Virus record (IMG/VR): IMGVR_UViG_3300037584_000465
Span: 1 to 29,996 of that record
Length of the DNA: 29,996 nt
Origin: a virus
Strand: one strand, 5' to 3'
Below are positions 15,890 through 22,240 of this stretch, one piece after another. The notes beneath the pieces are model-generated. The model saw only the letters and a program-made list of their open reading frames with translations. It was not told the origin of the DNA and searched no databases. Each line of letters starts with the position of its first letter. Position 1 is the first letter of the stretch. The position numbers were made by a program, and so were the translations under genes.

Positions 15890-16210
15890 ATGGCGATTAA
15901 AACAATAGAACAGTTTAGAACTGAAGCTACTTCAGAGATTGAAGCTGCAAAGCCAATGTATGCTCAAGTCAATAATGAAAGACGAGAGTTTACAGATGCT
16001 GAGTATGATCAAGCAATAGAAGATTTAGCACAGTCTAAATTAGATGAACAAGACAATGGATATGCAAGAGCTAGACAGGAAAGTTATCCAGCATTAGGAG
16101 AACAACTTGATATGTTATTCCATGATATGACATCTTCAAAGGGCGATAAAACCGGAGAATGGTATAAAGCCGTCAAAAAAGTTAAAGACGATAATCCAAA
16201 ACCAAGCTAG
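15890..16210 (+). CDS. Small fibre-region protein
   Basis: A 106-residue charged, helical protein. The C-terminal part has YPALGEQLDMLFHDM followed by GEWYKAVKKVKDDNPKPS, a pattern common to short phage proteins encoded after tail fibres (YPs.gdQLDmLwh ... W...i..vK...PKP). These are thought to be fibre assembly factors or structural parts, but the role is not settled. AGGAGG lies seven bases before the ATG. It is the last gene of the tail block. Confidence 0.6.
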   Translation: MAIKTIEQFRTEATSEIEAAKPMYAQVNNERREFTDAEYDQAIEDLAQSKLDEQDNGYARARQESYPALGEQLDMLFHDMTSSKGDKTGEWYKAVKKVKDDNPKPS

Positions 16211-16212
16211 AA

Positions 16213-16247
16213 TATACTAAATAAAGAGTATATACTACATGTAGTAT
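16213..16247 (+). promoter_or_regulatory. Operator-like palindrome and -10 box over the start of the HTH gene
   Basis: ATACTACATGTAGTAT at 16232-16247 is a perfect 16-base palindrome that covers the first two bases of the ATG at 16246. A further direct copy of the half-site ATACTA lies at 16214-16219, 18 bases away. TATACT at 16231-16236 fits a -10 box and would place the transcript start near 16243, giving an mRNA with almost no leader. No clear -35 box or ribosome-binding site is visible. This layout fits autorepression by the HTH protein encoded immediately downstream. Confidence 0.55.
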
Positions 16248-16497
16248 GGATTCTTTAGAAGAATTTCAAAATAAACATGGGCGAAATACAGGGCAATTCG
16301 CATCTCAACGTTATATTTTAGATAACTCAGATGCACGATCTATTTTCATTGAAATAGCAGAAGAAGCTAAAGAAAAGTATATATCAGACACTATTGCTGC
16401 TCAATACTTAGTGTTAAACTTTGAACACTTTAAACATCTTAGTTACAACACAGTAAGACGATATTTCAGGGATTATAGAGATGGACTCCTCAAATAA
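16246..16497 (+). CDS. Small helix-turn-helix-like protein, possible autoregulator
   Basis: An 83-residue protein. Residues about 48-77 (SDTIAAQYLVLNFEHFKHLSYNTVRRYFRDYRDG) read as a helix-turn-helix: two helices joined by a turn with LSYNTVRRYF as the recognition helix. The N-terminal NKHGRNTGQFASQR segment is basic and polar. I do not recognise the family. No Shine-Dalgarno sequence is present, and a palindrome overlaps the start codon, so a leaderless, self-regulated gene is plausible. It overlaps the next gene by 17 bases, and may therefore also control the phosphoesterase and the lysis genes behind it. Alternatively it could be a small terminase-like or packaging accessory HTH protein. 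Confidence 0.6.
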   Translation: MDSLEEFQNKHGRNTGQFASQRYILDNSDARSIFIEIAEEAKEKYISDTIAAQYLVLNFEHFKHLSYNTVRRYFRDYRDGLLK

Positions 16498-17701
16498 CTT
16501 AGAAAACTTTAAAGAGTCTGTTTATGACAGATCTCCTTATAAAAAGAAAAAACGTGTACATCCACAGGGATTCGAGCCATCAGGGTACTTTTCAGAGGAA
16601 AAACAATCAGGAGAGATAGTCTCTTCTCCACAGAAATCAAACAATATTGATTGGAATGAACAATTAGAATCATATTTTGGTAAAGACGCACATAAATATC
16701 AAGTAGTTCCGGGCACTGCAGAAATACGTTTTTGGGATAATAATATGGGATCAGGTAATGTAGAAAGATTCTATTATTTTAAAGCAAAGATCGTATCATC
16801 TAAAAAATTCATGGAAGATGAAGATTTTAAGAAACTACTCAATCAAACTAAAAAAATAAAGATACCTAAGAAAAAAACTAAATTAAAGAAAGGTAAAGTC
16901 TATACAGTATGTATTTCTGATCTTCAAATTGGTAAAGAGGGTACAGATCAAACAGTAGAAAGATGGATGGATGCTATTCCTAAGATCAAAGATGAAATAA
17001 GAGAGATCAGAAAGACGGAGCCAATAGATCAGTTATTATTAGCGGGATTGGGCGATATTGTCGAGGGTTGCAGTGGATTCTATCCGATGCAAGAATCATC
17101 AATTATATTAGATCATAGGCAACAACAAAAGGTAGCTAGGAGAATGGTTTACACCTTAATGAAAGAATTAGTTCCTATGTTTGATAAAACAATAGCAGCT
17201 TTTATAGCTGGAAATCATGGCGAGTTCCGTAAAAATGGTAAAGCTTATACATCATTCGGAGACAATAAAGACGTAATGTTACTAGAAGAACTTGCAGAAA
17301 TATTTAAAGAATCTCCTGATTATAAAAAGAAAATAGACTTTCTTGTACCGGAAAACGATCTGAGTATGACGTTTGAATTACAAGATACTATTATAACTCT
17401 TGCACATGGGCATCAAATGCGTACCGGTGGGACAAATCATCAAGCAAAATCTAAGAATTGGTTAGCTAATCAATCACTTGCACGATCTATGGTTGCAGAT
17501 ACAGATGTACTACTCATGGGACATTTCCATACATTTTCAGTATTCGACGCAGGAGGATCAAGACTTATTGCAACTGCACCTAGTTTAGACTCAGGATCAC
17601 AATGGTTTGATAATGTTTATGGTGGTAATTCTAGTTCAGGAATCTTAACCTTAGTTTTGGGTGGAGAAGAGAAATGGAGTAAAATTAACGTTATCAGGTA
17701 A
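16481..17701 (+). CDS. Calcineurin-like metallophosphoesterase
   Basis: A 406-residue protein with a basic, disordered N-terminal ~135 residues and a phosphoesterase core: DLQIG (D147; the usual second His of D-x-H is Gln149, as in many phage members), GDIVEG (D192), GNHGE (N245, H246), AHGH (H309, H311) and GHFH (H348, H350). These are the metal ligands of the family that includes Mre11/SbcD nucleases. Phage members of this type are common in actinophages. The substrate is unknown; DNA end processing or a cyclic nucleotide are both possible. The ATG lies inside the upstream gene (17-base overlap). Confidence 0.82.
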   Translation: MDSSNNLENFKESVYDRSPYKKKKRVHPQGFEPSGYFSEEKQSGEIVSSPQKSNNIDWNEQLESYFGKDAHKYQVVPGTAEIRFWDNNMGSGNVERFYYFKAKIVSSKKFMEDEDFKKLLNQTKKIKIPKKKTKLKKGKVYTVCISDLQIGKEGTDQTVERWMDAIPKIKDEIREIRKTEPIDQLLLAGLGDIVEGCSGFYPMQESSIILDHRQQQKVARRMVYTLMKELVPMFDKTIAAFIAGNHGEFRKNGKAYTSFGDNKDVMLLEELAEIFKESPDYKKKIDFLVPENDLSMTFELQDTIITLAHGHQMRTGGTNHQAKSKNWLANQSLARSMVADTDVLLMGHFHTFSVFDAGGSRLIATAPSLDSGSQWFDNVYGGNSSSGILTLVLGGEEKWSKINVIR

Positions 17702-17704
17702 ATT

Positions 17705-18286
17705 ATGAAACTTGAAGTATTAAGATTTAACAGTTCTGATGATTTCACAAATGGAATCCTCTTTGACGTGTCCAACAACAAACGAGAATTTCTTGCATAC
17801 ACCTTAGAAGATCAAGAACAAACAACAAAAGTATGGGGCGAGACAAGAATCCCATCAGGCAAGTACAACTTATCATTAAGAAAAGAAGGCGGCTTTCACA
17901 CGCGTTACTCTAAGAAATTTAGTGATCATATCGGCATGATTCATGTTGATAATGTCAAGGATTTCAAATACGTGCTTTGGCATATCGGGAATGACGATGA
18001 CGATACGGCGGGCTGCCTTTTATTAGGAAAAACTTCACAAGATAATTTTATTGGAAGAAGTACGGATGCATATAAGGAAGTTTACAAACGTGTAGCTCCT
18101 GTTATTGAATCCGGAGAGGAAGTAACAGTTAATTATATTGATTACGATGGAGACATGGTATCTAATAAATCAACTGATTATACTCCTCCGTCTGATAATT
18201 CTGTACTTGAAGAACTACAACAGGTAAAAGCAGAAATGAGTGCTCTCAGGAAAGCTTTAATCTTAAAAGGACTTCAAGCTCAATAA
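17705..18286 (+). CDS. DUF5675 family protein, probable lysis-module member
   Basis: A 193-residue protein. The core matches the DUF5675 pattern: AYTLEDQEQTTKVWGETRIPSGKY, GGFHTRY (H65), HIGMIHV (H75, H80), VLWHIGND (H93) and DTAGCLLLG (C104), followed by STDAYKEVYKRV. The conserved His and Cys residues suggest a metal- or thiol-dependent enzyme, possibly acting on cell wall, but the activity is not established for the family. A C-terminal helix (about 164-190) looks like a short coiled coil. The conserved core is visibly richer in G and C than its surroundings. It lies four bases after the phosphoesterase and directly before the holin. Confidence 0.72.
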   Translation: MKLEVLRFNSSDDFTNGILFDVSNNKREFLAYTLEDQEQTTKVWGETRIPSGKYNLSLRKEGGFHTRYSKKFSDHIGMIHVDNVKDFKYVLWHIGNDDDDTAGCLLLGKTSQDNFIGRSTDAYKEVYKRVAPVIESGEEVTVNYIDYDGDMVSNKSTDYTPPSDNSVLEELQQVKAEMSALRKALILKGLQAQ

Positions 18287-18304
18287 ATCAAATAGGAGAA
18301 ATCT

Positions 18305-18517
18305 ATGAAAAATAAACAATATTGGTTGTTCGTTTTGAATAAAGCGTTTAGAACAGGTTTACAATCTGCTATCAGTTTGTATCTTGCAAATTCCACAGGA
18401 ATAATAGACGCACAAGTAATGGAGTTAGTGGGAGTCGCATTTATGACTAGCGCTCTTTCTGTTCTTCAAAATGGGCTAGAACAATATAAACCAAAGCAAA
18501 CCTTTGAGGATGCTTGA
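18305..18517 (+). CDS. Holin, r1t-type
   Basis: A 70-residue membrane protein: WLFVLNKAFRTGLQSAISLYLA, then IIDAQVMELVGVAFMTSALSVLQNGLEQ. Two amphipathic or hydrophobic helices with a short turn containing an Asp, plus a basic N-terminus, resemble the r1t holin family frequent in actinophages. It would open the inner membrane at the end of infection to release cell-wall enzymes. The neighbouring DUF5675 gene and the terminator behind it fit the end of a late operon. GGAG precedes the ATG at good spacing. Confidence 0.65.
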   Translation: MKNKQYWLFVLNKAFRTGLQSAISLYLANSTGIIDAQVMELVGVAFMTSALSVLQNGLEQYKPKQTFEDA

Positions 18518-18660
18518 GCAAAACTTGGTTGCAATTCAAACTAGATCTACGTAATTTGTTAAAGATCTTCTATTACGAGATGTTTGATTTCATCAAGTAT
18601 ATGAATAGTAAAAACAACAAGCTTTTACTAGAATTAGAGGAAGAACTTAAAAGGATCTAG
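18514..18660 (+). CDS. Small helical protein after the holin (TTG start)
   Basis: A 48-residue reading frame (SKTWLQFKLDLRNLLKIFYYEMFDFI..., ending ELEEELKRI) that starts at a TTG overlapping the holin TGA stop, with TGAGGA a few bases upstream. The N-terminal half is amphipathic and aromatic, the C-terminal half a charged helix. It ends just before the terminator. Position suggests a lysis accessory (antiholin- or spanin-like), but the sequence gives no proof. The start codon is uncertain. Confidence 0.45.
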   Translation: MSKTWLQFKLDLRNLLKIFYYEMFDFIKYMNSKNNKLLLELEEELKRI

Positions 18661-18686
18661 CAATAGACTTTTTAGGATCTTAAATT

Positions 18687-18718
18687 AAAAAGAGGAGATT
18701 TTGAAATCTCCTCTTTTT
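18687..18718 (+). terminator. Strong intrinsic terminator closing the late block
   Basis: A 32-base inverted repeat: AAAAAGAGGAGATTT, two bases, then AAATCTCCTCTTTTT. The GC core GAGGAG/CTCCTC is followed by a run of T on the + strand and preceded by a run of A, so it could stop transcription from either side. It lies 27 bases after the last late gene and upstream of the early promoter region. Confidence 0.88.
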
Positions 18719-18793
18719 GTGTTTCTGAAAGGGTACGGAGGTTGAAACCAATCGTACATACACGATAAGGGAGCCGATTCCTTAAAGAAACAC
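18719..18793 (+). ncRNA. Candidate structured RNA, cloverleaf-like, unknown
   Basis: These 75 bases begin directly after the terminator. The ends pair perfectly over eight bases (GTGTTTCT at 18719-18726, AGAAACAC at 18786-18793). Inside are a five-base hairpin (ATCGT 18751-18755 / ACGAT 18762-18766, six-base loop) and a possible third hairpin (AAGGG 18767-18771 / TCCTT 18779-18783, seven-base loop). The size and shape recall a tRNA, but there is no seven-base anticodon loop, no variable loop and no T-loop consensus, so it is not called one. It carries an orphan copy of the early-gene ribosome-binding site (GGAGGTTGAAA, 18737-18747) without a start codon after it. Confidence 0.35.
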
Positions 18794-18813
18794 TTATATT
18801 ATATAACATACGT

Positions 18814-18878
18814 TTGACAAAATTTTTCTAAAATCAATGACAAAATTTTTATTATGTAGTAATCTTATATATAGGAGG
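18814..18878 (+). promoter_or_regulatory. Early promoter region with 23-base-spaced direct repeat and strong RBS
   Basis: TGACAAAATTTTT occurs at 18815-18827 and again at 18838-18850, an offset of 23 bases (about two helical turns). The first copy includes a consensus -35 (TTGACA, 18814-18819). The second provides ATGACA (18837-18842), which is 17 bases from TAATCT (18860-18865), a plausible -10. AGGAGG at about 18873-18878 serves the first gene. The region is A/T-rich and probably bent. Repeats at this spacing could be activator or repressor sites. The exact -10 is not certain. Confidence 0.55.
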
Positions 18879-18883
18879 TTGAA

Positions 18884-19048
18884 ATGAGTAATGTATTATT
18901 CTTTCAAGACATAGTAGAAAAGAACAAATTAAAAGGTTTGACTCTTAATTGTCTATGTTGTGAAGAAACTATCAAATTCGATGGTAGTGAAAATGTTTTG
19001 GATGAGGTTTACTTCTGTGAACATTGTCATTATCCAATAAATTTTTAA
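18884..19048 (+). CDS. Small zinc-ribbon protein
   Basis: A 54-residue protein with two Cys pairs: LNCLCCEET near residues 22-27 and YFCEHCHYP near residues 44-50, giving a zinc-ribbon shape with about 17-20 residues between. The first gene after the early promoter, with a near-perfect AGGAGGTTGAA site before its ATG. Such small early zinc ribbons often bind nucleic acid or host proteins; the target here is unknown. It is too short for most gene finders. Confidence 0.65.
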   Translation: MSNVLFFQDIVEKNKLKGLTLNCLCCEETIKFDGSENVLDEVYFCEHCHYPINF

Positions 19049-19058
19049 GGAGGTTGAT

Positions 19059-19454
19059 GTGAAACTTAAAATGAGTTCTACAACGTGGTCTATACCTTAT
19101 GATGATGAATTATATTTTATCAACTTAGAAGAAGATATAGAGGATAATTTAATTGACATATCTAAAGATGATATAAATTCTTTCTTTAACAAAAAGGTTT
19201 TTAATTGGGATCACACTAACCATTGGAAACATGATAAACATTGTATTTTCAGTATTGATAATCAAAAAGATGTTTTAATTATGGATTTTATATTAAAAGA
19301 AATTGATTACGGTATTGATAGAGATTGGTTTGATATTGTTACTTGTTGGAGAGAAAACGAGGATCAAGAATATAAACATATTTTACAAAAAGGTAAAAAA
19401 GAACACAAAAGTCTAGTAAGTAAGTTAAAGTCATATAAAAGGAGGTTGAAATGA
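19059..19454 (+). CDS. Early protein of unknown function
   Basis: A 131-residue acidic N-terminal, basic C-terminal protein rich in Trp, Asp and His (NWDHTNHWKHDKHCIF, WFDIVTCWRENEDQEY). I do not recognise it. The start is a GTG with AAGGAGGTTGAT directly upstream; an ATG two bases earlier is followed at once by a stop, so GTG is the real start. The stop overlaps the next ATG by four bases. The last codons (KRRLK) are formed by the ribosome-binding site of the next gene, showing how tight the packing is. Confidence 0.65.
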   Translation: MKLKMSSTTWSIPYDDELYFINLEEDIEDNLIDISKDDINSFFNKKVFNWDHTNHWKHDKHCIFSIDNQKDVLIMDFILKEIDYGIDRDWFDIVTCWRENEDQEYKHILQKGKKEHKSLVSKLKSYKRRLK

Positions 19455-19624
19455 TGATTCAAGAATGGTTTTATCTATTTCTTGTAATGTATGGATTCAT
19501 TAGTTTGATTTTTACATTTTGTTATATATCTTTATGGATCACAGAAAAAAGACTAGAGGATAAATCTGATTTTGTAACTAGATTACAAAAAGGAGAGATT
19601 CTCGACAAAAACAATATATTCTGA
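19451..19624 (+). CDS. Small single-pass membrane protein
   Basis: A 57-residue protein. Residues 5-31 (EWFYLFLVMYGFISLIFTFCYISLWI) form one strongly hydrophobic segment, followed by a charged cytoplasmic-type tail (TEKRLEDKSDFVTRLQKGE). The ATG overlaps the upstream stop and has GGAGGTTGAA before it. A function in host membrane takeover or superinfection exclusion is possible but cannot be read from the sequence. Confidence 0.6.
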   Translation: MMIQEWFYLFLVMYGFISLIFTFCYISLWITEKRLEDKSDFVTRLQKGEILDKNNIF

Positions 19625-19788
19625 TGTGTGAATATTGTGAAACTACAAAAGAGTATATTGAGAATCATAATACTCATGGGATTGAAGTTAACGTTTGTAC
19701 TGATTGTGCGATAAGAAATGGTTATAGAACTGTTGATTGGTATAAGGACAATGAACATAAACTAGACTTTGATTGGAAACAAATCTGA
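19624..19788 (+). CDS. Small zinc-ribbon protein
   Basis: A 54-residue protein with CEYC at residues 2-5 and CTDC at 25-28, then a Trp/Asp-rich tail (RTVDWYKDNEHKLDFDWKQI). The CxxC-19-CxxC layout suggests one zinc ion. Its ATG overlaps the upstream TGA and its own TGA overlaps the next ATG, so the three genes are translated as a chain. The target is unknown. Confidence 0.6.
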   Translation: MCEYCETTKEYIENHNTHGIEVNVCTDCAIRNGYRTVDWYKDNEHKLDFDWKQI

Positions 19789-19997
19789 TGTTTGAGAACA
19801 AAATACCAAACAAATTTATTTGGACGTATAAGTTCTTATATTGGAATGTGGAACACAGTTATATCCACTTCTATACAATAGAAACAGACAGAGGATATAA
19901 ATACGCGGAAAATATTGCGTGGGGTAATGCAACTTGGGATGGTTGTAGGACTATGAAATATTTAGGAAAAAATAAGGAGGTAAAAAATGGATCTTAA
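19788..19997 (+). CDS. Early protein of unknown function
   Basis: A 69-residue aromatic-rich protein (FIWTYKFLYWNVEHSYIHFYTIE, then GYKYAENIAWGNATWDGC). The frame is open from a TTG at 19773, but the ATG at 19788, overlapping the previous stop (TGATG), is the better start. The last codons overlap the ribosome-binding site and start of the next gene. No domain is recognised. Confidence 0.55.
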   Translation: MFENKIPNKFIWTYKFLYWNVEHSYIHFYTIETDRGYKYAENIAWGNATWDGCRTMKYLGKNKEVKNGS

Positions 19998-20634
19998 AGA
20001 CTATGTAAAAGTAGATGATCTAATTAAAAGAATGAATGAAGAATATCCGGAGGGGAGACTAATTACAGAATTAGTAAATCAAATGGGAGATCTAGTTGTG
20101 TTTAAAGCGACTTTCTATAATGGAGATTCTGATCCTATCTGTACAGGACATGGTGCAGAAAAGATAGTAAGAGATAAAAAATTAGAAAAGGCAGAATCGG
20201 TCGCACGAGGACGTTGTTTAAGGGTTTTATTCTCTGAAAAACCATTATACGAAGAGATGGAGGATATAGTCCAAAACAAGACAGAAACGTCTAAAAAGCC
20301 GCAGGAAACTGTAAATAAACCGCGTCAAGACGTAACATACAAGTATGAGGGTTATACAAAAGAGAAAACTCCTTTGGATCAGAAGTTAGAGGATGCAGGA
20401 GTAAAAGCTACTGATGTATCTGAATCTAAACAACATATTATGAATAACATAAAAGATTACGCTCTTAGTGTTACCGGAAATGATATGGATAAAGCAAGAA
20501 TGTTTACTGCACAAGCATTAGGAGAAATGAATATCAGTAAACAAAATGTATCAATAAATAATATGCAAAGTATAAAGAATAAAATATCTGATCTTGTAAA
20601 CTTGTCATCAATAGATGACGATAAGGGAGAGTGA
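19987..20634 (+). CDS. Putative single-strand annealing / recombination protein
   Basis: A 215-residue protein. Residues 18-85 (YPEGRLITELV, VVFKATFYNGDSDPICTGHGAEK, LEKAESVARGRCLRVL) follow the pattern ...GR..te.v....v.v.a..y......atGhg.E.....lEkAEt.A.GRaLr..G that is common in phage recombination and annealing proteins. The middle (about 95-130) is a Lys/Pro/Thr-rich linker and the C-terminus a helical, acidic tail ending SIDDDKGE, as in ssDNA-binding partners that recruit others by an acidic tip. The next gene is a replication-initiator-like protein, which supports a DNA role. AAGGAGG precedes the ATG. The family assignment is tentative. Confidence 0.5.
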   Translation: MDLKDYVKVDDLIKRMNEEYPEGRLITELVNQMGDLVVFKATFYNGDSDPICTGHGAEKIVRDKKLEKAESVARGRCLRVLFSEKPLYEEMEDIVQNKTETSKKPQETVNKPRQDVTYKYEGYTKEKTPLDQKLEDAGVKATDVSESKQHIMNNIKDYALSVTGNDMDKARMFTAQALGEMNISKQNVSINNMQSIKNKISDLVNLSSIDDDKGE

Positions 20635-21053
20635 TGTCTTGGATTCAAGTAGATGTATCTTTGTTAAGAAATCCTAAATTAGTTCAATTTGCTAACATGA
20701 ATAAATTATCACAAATGGAATCAATAGGAGCTTTAGTAAAACTTTGGGCATATTCTTTTGAATATGGAAAAAAACCGGGCTTTATTCCTCATCCTGAACT
20801 ATGTAAAGACTTAGTTTGGGATGGTAAAGACCTCTTAAAGAGTATGGTTGATTCAGGTTTTATAGATAAGAAGAAATCAGGATATTATGTTCACGATTGG
20901 GAGGATAAGTATTCACAACTTGATAAATACAGGAAGATGAATGCACAAAGACAAAAAGAATATAGACAGAGAAAGAAAGAGGAAGAAACTAATAAGAAGT
21001 ATAAAGATCTTCAAAAAAAGTTATATCCGGAAATAAAAGATGAGATTAAGTAA
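20634..21053 (+). CDS. Replication initiator / DnaD-like N-terminal domain protein
   Basis: A 139-residue protein. Residues 1-95 have the layout of phage replisome-organiser N-terminal winged helices: SWIQVDVSLLRNPKLVQFA, GALVKLWAYSFEYG, KPGFIPHPELCKDLVW, LLKSMVDSGFIDKKKSGYYVHDW. The last 45 residues are a highly charged helix (QRQKEYRQRKKEEE). No DnaD C-terminal domain follows. It probably binds the phage origin and loads host helicase. The ATG at 20634 overlaps the upstream TGA; a GTG three bases earlier is less likely. The frame closes at TAA, but a related-looking tail continues in other frames downstream. Confidence 0.65.
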   Translation: MSWIQVDVSLLRNPKLVQFANMNKLSQMESIGALVKLWAYSFEYGKKPGFIPHPELCKDLVWDGKDLLKSMVDSGFIDKKKSGYYVHDWEDKYSQLDKYRKMNAQRQKEYRQRKKEEETNKKYKDLQKKLYPEIKDEIK

Positions 21054-21152
21054 TGTTACGTGTTATAACGATGTTACAACTCATGATATTACAAAGTAGA
21101 GTAGAGAAGAGTAAAGAAAAGAATATATTATACAAAAATAGGAGGTTGAAAA
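21053..21152 (+). other. Candidate replication origin: iteron-like repeats, purine tract, AT-rich stretch
   Basis: Just after the initiator-like gene there are TGTTAC (21054-21059), TGTTATAAC with the palindrome GTTATAAC (21062-21069), and TGTTAC (21072-21077). A purine-only run follows (21096-21120, interrupted by few T) and then an AT-rich stretch (about 21122-21139). Iterons, a purine run and a melting region beside an initiator gene fit a phage origin. The same bases also hold an unsupported 35-codon ORF (21053-21160) and look like remnants of a longer gene tail. Confidence 0.35.
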
Positions 21153-21404
21153 TTGTATAAAATTAATAACAAAATAACAAATTTACAAAAGGTAAGAGCT
21201 GTTTTAGAACTAGAGGGAGAGATTTGTTCTCTTGATCGGTCTGTAACTCGTGTAAGACAACAAGTATATTTGTTACAAAAAGAAGAAGGCATGACAATAT
21301 ATACTGAAGATTGTCATTGTGTAGAGGGAATGATGAAAGCAAGATTGAATCTTGATGGTACTCCTAGAAAACATAAAAAATATGTAAATGAATGGGCATT
21401 ATGA
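21153..21404 (+). CDS. Winged-helix DNA-binding protein, small
   Basis: An 83-residue protein. The stretch VRAVLELEGEICSLDRSVTRVRQQVYLLQKEEGMTIYTE follows the pattern of short phage winged-helix domains: helix, turn, recognition helix with RVRQQVYLLQ, then a wing ending in .G..I.T. A CHC motif follows the wing. Start is TTG with GGAGGTTGAA seven bases upstream, part of the shared early ribosome-binding site. The gene at 22915 has a similar fold. Role is likely transcription control or origin binding, but the target is unknown. Confidence 0.55.
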   Translation: MYKINNKITNLQKVRAVLELEGEICSLDRSVTRVRQQVYLLQKEEGMTIYTEDCHCVEGMMKARLNLDGTPRKHKKYVNEWAL

Positions 21405-21631
21405 AAACTTATACAATTATGGTTATTTTACAAAAAGATTATAAAGTATCAGACATTTCACAAGCAAATAAAATGTTTCAACAGGATAAATCTTTATTTC
21501 ATCCAACATGGAAGATTAAAAATGAAATGTTTTTAAAAGAAGATTTAGAAAAAGAAAAACATTCAATAGAAAATGTAGATATGGGTATTGAACTTGAACT
21601 AGGTGCAAAACAACTTGGAGAAGAAGAGTGA
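21401..21631 (+). CDS. Early protein of unknown function
   Basis: A 76-residue protein (MKTYTIMVILQKDYKVSDI...) with an N-terminal beta strand and an acidic helical C-terminus. The ATG at 21401 overlaps the upstream stop (ATGA). An earlier ATG at 21392 is possible but lies inside the previous gene. The stop overlaps the next gene's GTG by four bases. Nothing else can be said from the sequence. Confidence 0.5.
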   Translation: MKTYTIMVILQKDYKVSDISQANKMFQQDKSLFHPTWKIKNEMFLKEDLEKEKHSIENVDMGIELELGAKQLGEEE

Positions 21632-22065
21632 TCACTTTTGCAATGTTAGATCTTTTGTTAACTTGTAGTTTGTTATCTGATATTCATTTTAACCTAAATA
21701 CAGTTAACGACATTCCGCAAGTCGTTGAACAATGTCAGATAATAGAGGAGGTGCAAGAGTGGATTCCTTTGGTAAGTTCCACATTTCCAAAAAAAGAAAC
21801 CGCTCTTGCACTTACCATAATTTATTGTGAAAGTTCAGGATATTCAAAAGCTACAGGAATAAACAAAGACGGATCACGTGATCAGGGCTTATTTCAGTTT
21901 AATGAACGGACAGAACGTTGGTTAGAAAAAGATATATATAAAAGAGATCTTGATATGTATGATCCCGAAACAAACGTAAAAACTGCTAGATGGTTGTCTT
22001 ATAACGATGGATGGCATCATTGGAATAGTTCTAAACATTGTTGGGGTAAATATGAGTCTAACTAG
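21628..22065 (+). CDS. Lytic transglycosylase (SLT-like muralytic enzyme) with N-terminal export segment
   Basis: A 145-residue protein. The first ~20 residues are hydrophobic (ITFAMLDLLLTCSLLSD) and look like a signal or signal-anchor, so it may leave the cytoplasm without holin help. The catalytic domain has IIYCESSGYSKA with likely catalytic Glu68, then GINKDGSRDQGLFQFN (the .DGS.D.GLFQ.N signature of transglycosylases), DPETNVKTARWL and GWHHWNSSKHCWG. It cleaves peptidoglycan between the sugars. A GTG start overlaps the upstream stop (GTGA). Its place among early genes, away from the holin, is unusual: it could be a lysis enzyme, or help early entry or envelope changes. Confidence 0.78.
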   Translation: MITFAMLDLLLTCSLLSDIHFNLNTVNDIPQVVEQCQIIEEVQEWIPLVSSTFPKKETALALTIIYCESSGYSKATGINKDGSRDQGLFQFNERTERWLEKDIYKRDLDMYDPETNVKTARWLSYNDGWHHWNSSKHCWGKYESN

Positions 22066-22240
22066 ATATTTATGTTTGGAATGTGATATATGGAAGAAAA
22101 GAGGAACAATATTTAGAGGTTTTAGATTTATTTGTTCGGATTGTGATGTTACTTATTGGGAAGAACAAAAGAAATGGTCTAACGATGGGAGAGTATATTA
22201 TGCAAATATCAGTACAAAAAGTACCGAAGAATGTTTATAG
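22052..22240 (+). CDS. Com-like small zinc-ribbon protein upstream of mom-like gene
   Basis: A 62-residue protein with CLEC (residues 8-11) and CSDC (28-31), two CxxC pairs 16 residues apart, followed by TYWEEQKKW and a polar tail. It overlaps the transglycosylase end by 14 bases and the mom-like start by 41 bases. In phage Mu, the 62-residue zinc-finger protein Com is encoded just before and overlapping mom, binds mom mRNA and unlocks its translation. The size, Cys layout and overlap match that arrangement. The frame is also open upstream, but the ATG at 22052 gives the natural protein. The function is inferred from context; two other zinc ribbons are encoded nearby, so Cys pairs alone are weak evidence. 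Confidence 0.6.
   Translation: MSLTRYLCLECDIWKKRGTIFRGFRFICSDCDVTYWEEQKKWSNDGRVYYANISTKSTEECL

Noticed and set aside
16201-16246. Terminator after the tail genes
   Set aside because: The inverted repeat here has no GC core and no T-run; an operator reading fits better.
18719-18793. tRNA gene after the terminator
   Set aside because: Size and outer stem fit, but the middle hairpin has a six-base loop, there is no variable loop, and the T-loop consensus is missing.
22083-22199. Extended N-terminus for the mom-like protein
   Set aside because: The added residues overlap the zinc-ribbon gene, do not resemble the family, and ATG 22200 has its own GGGAGAG site.
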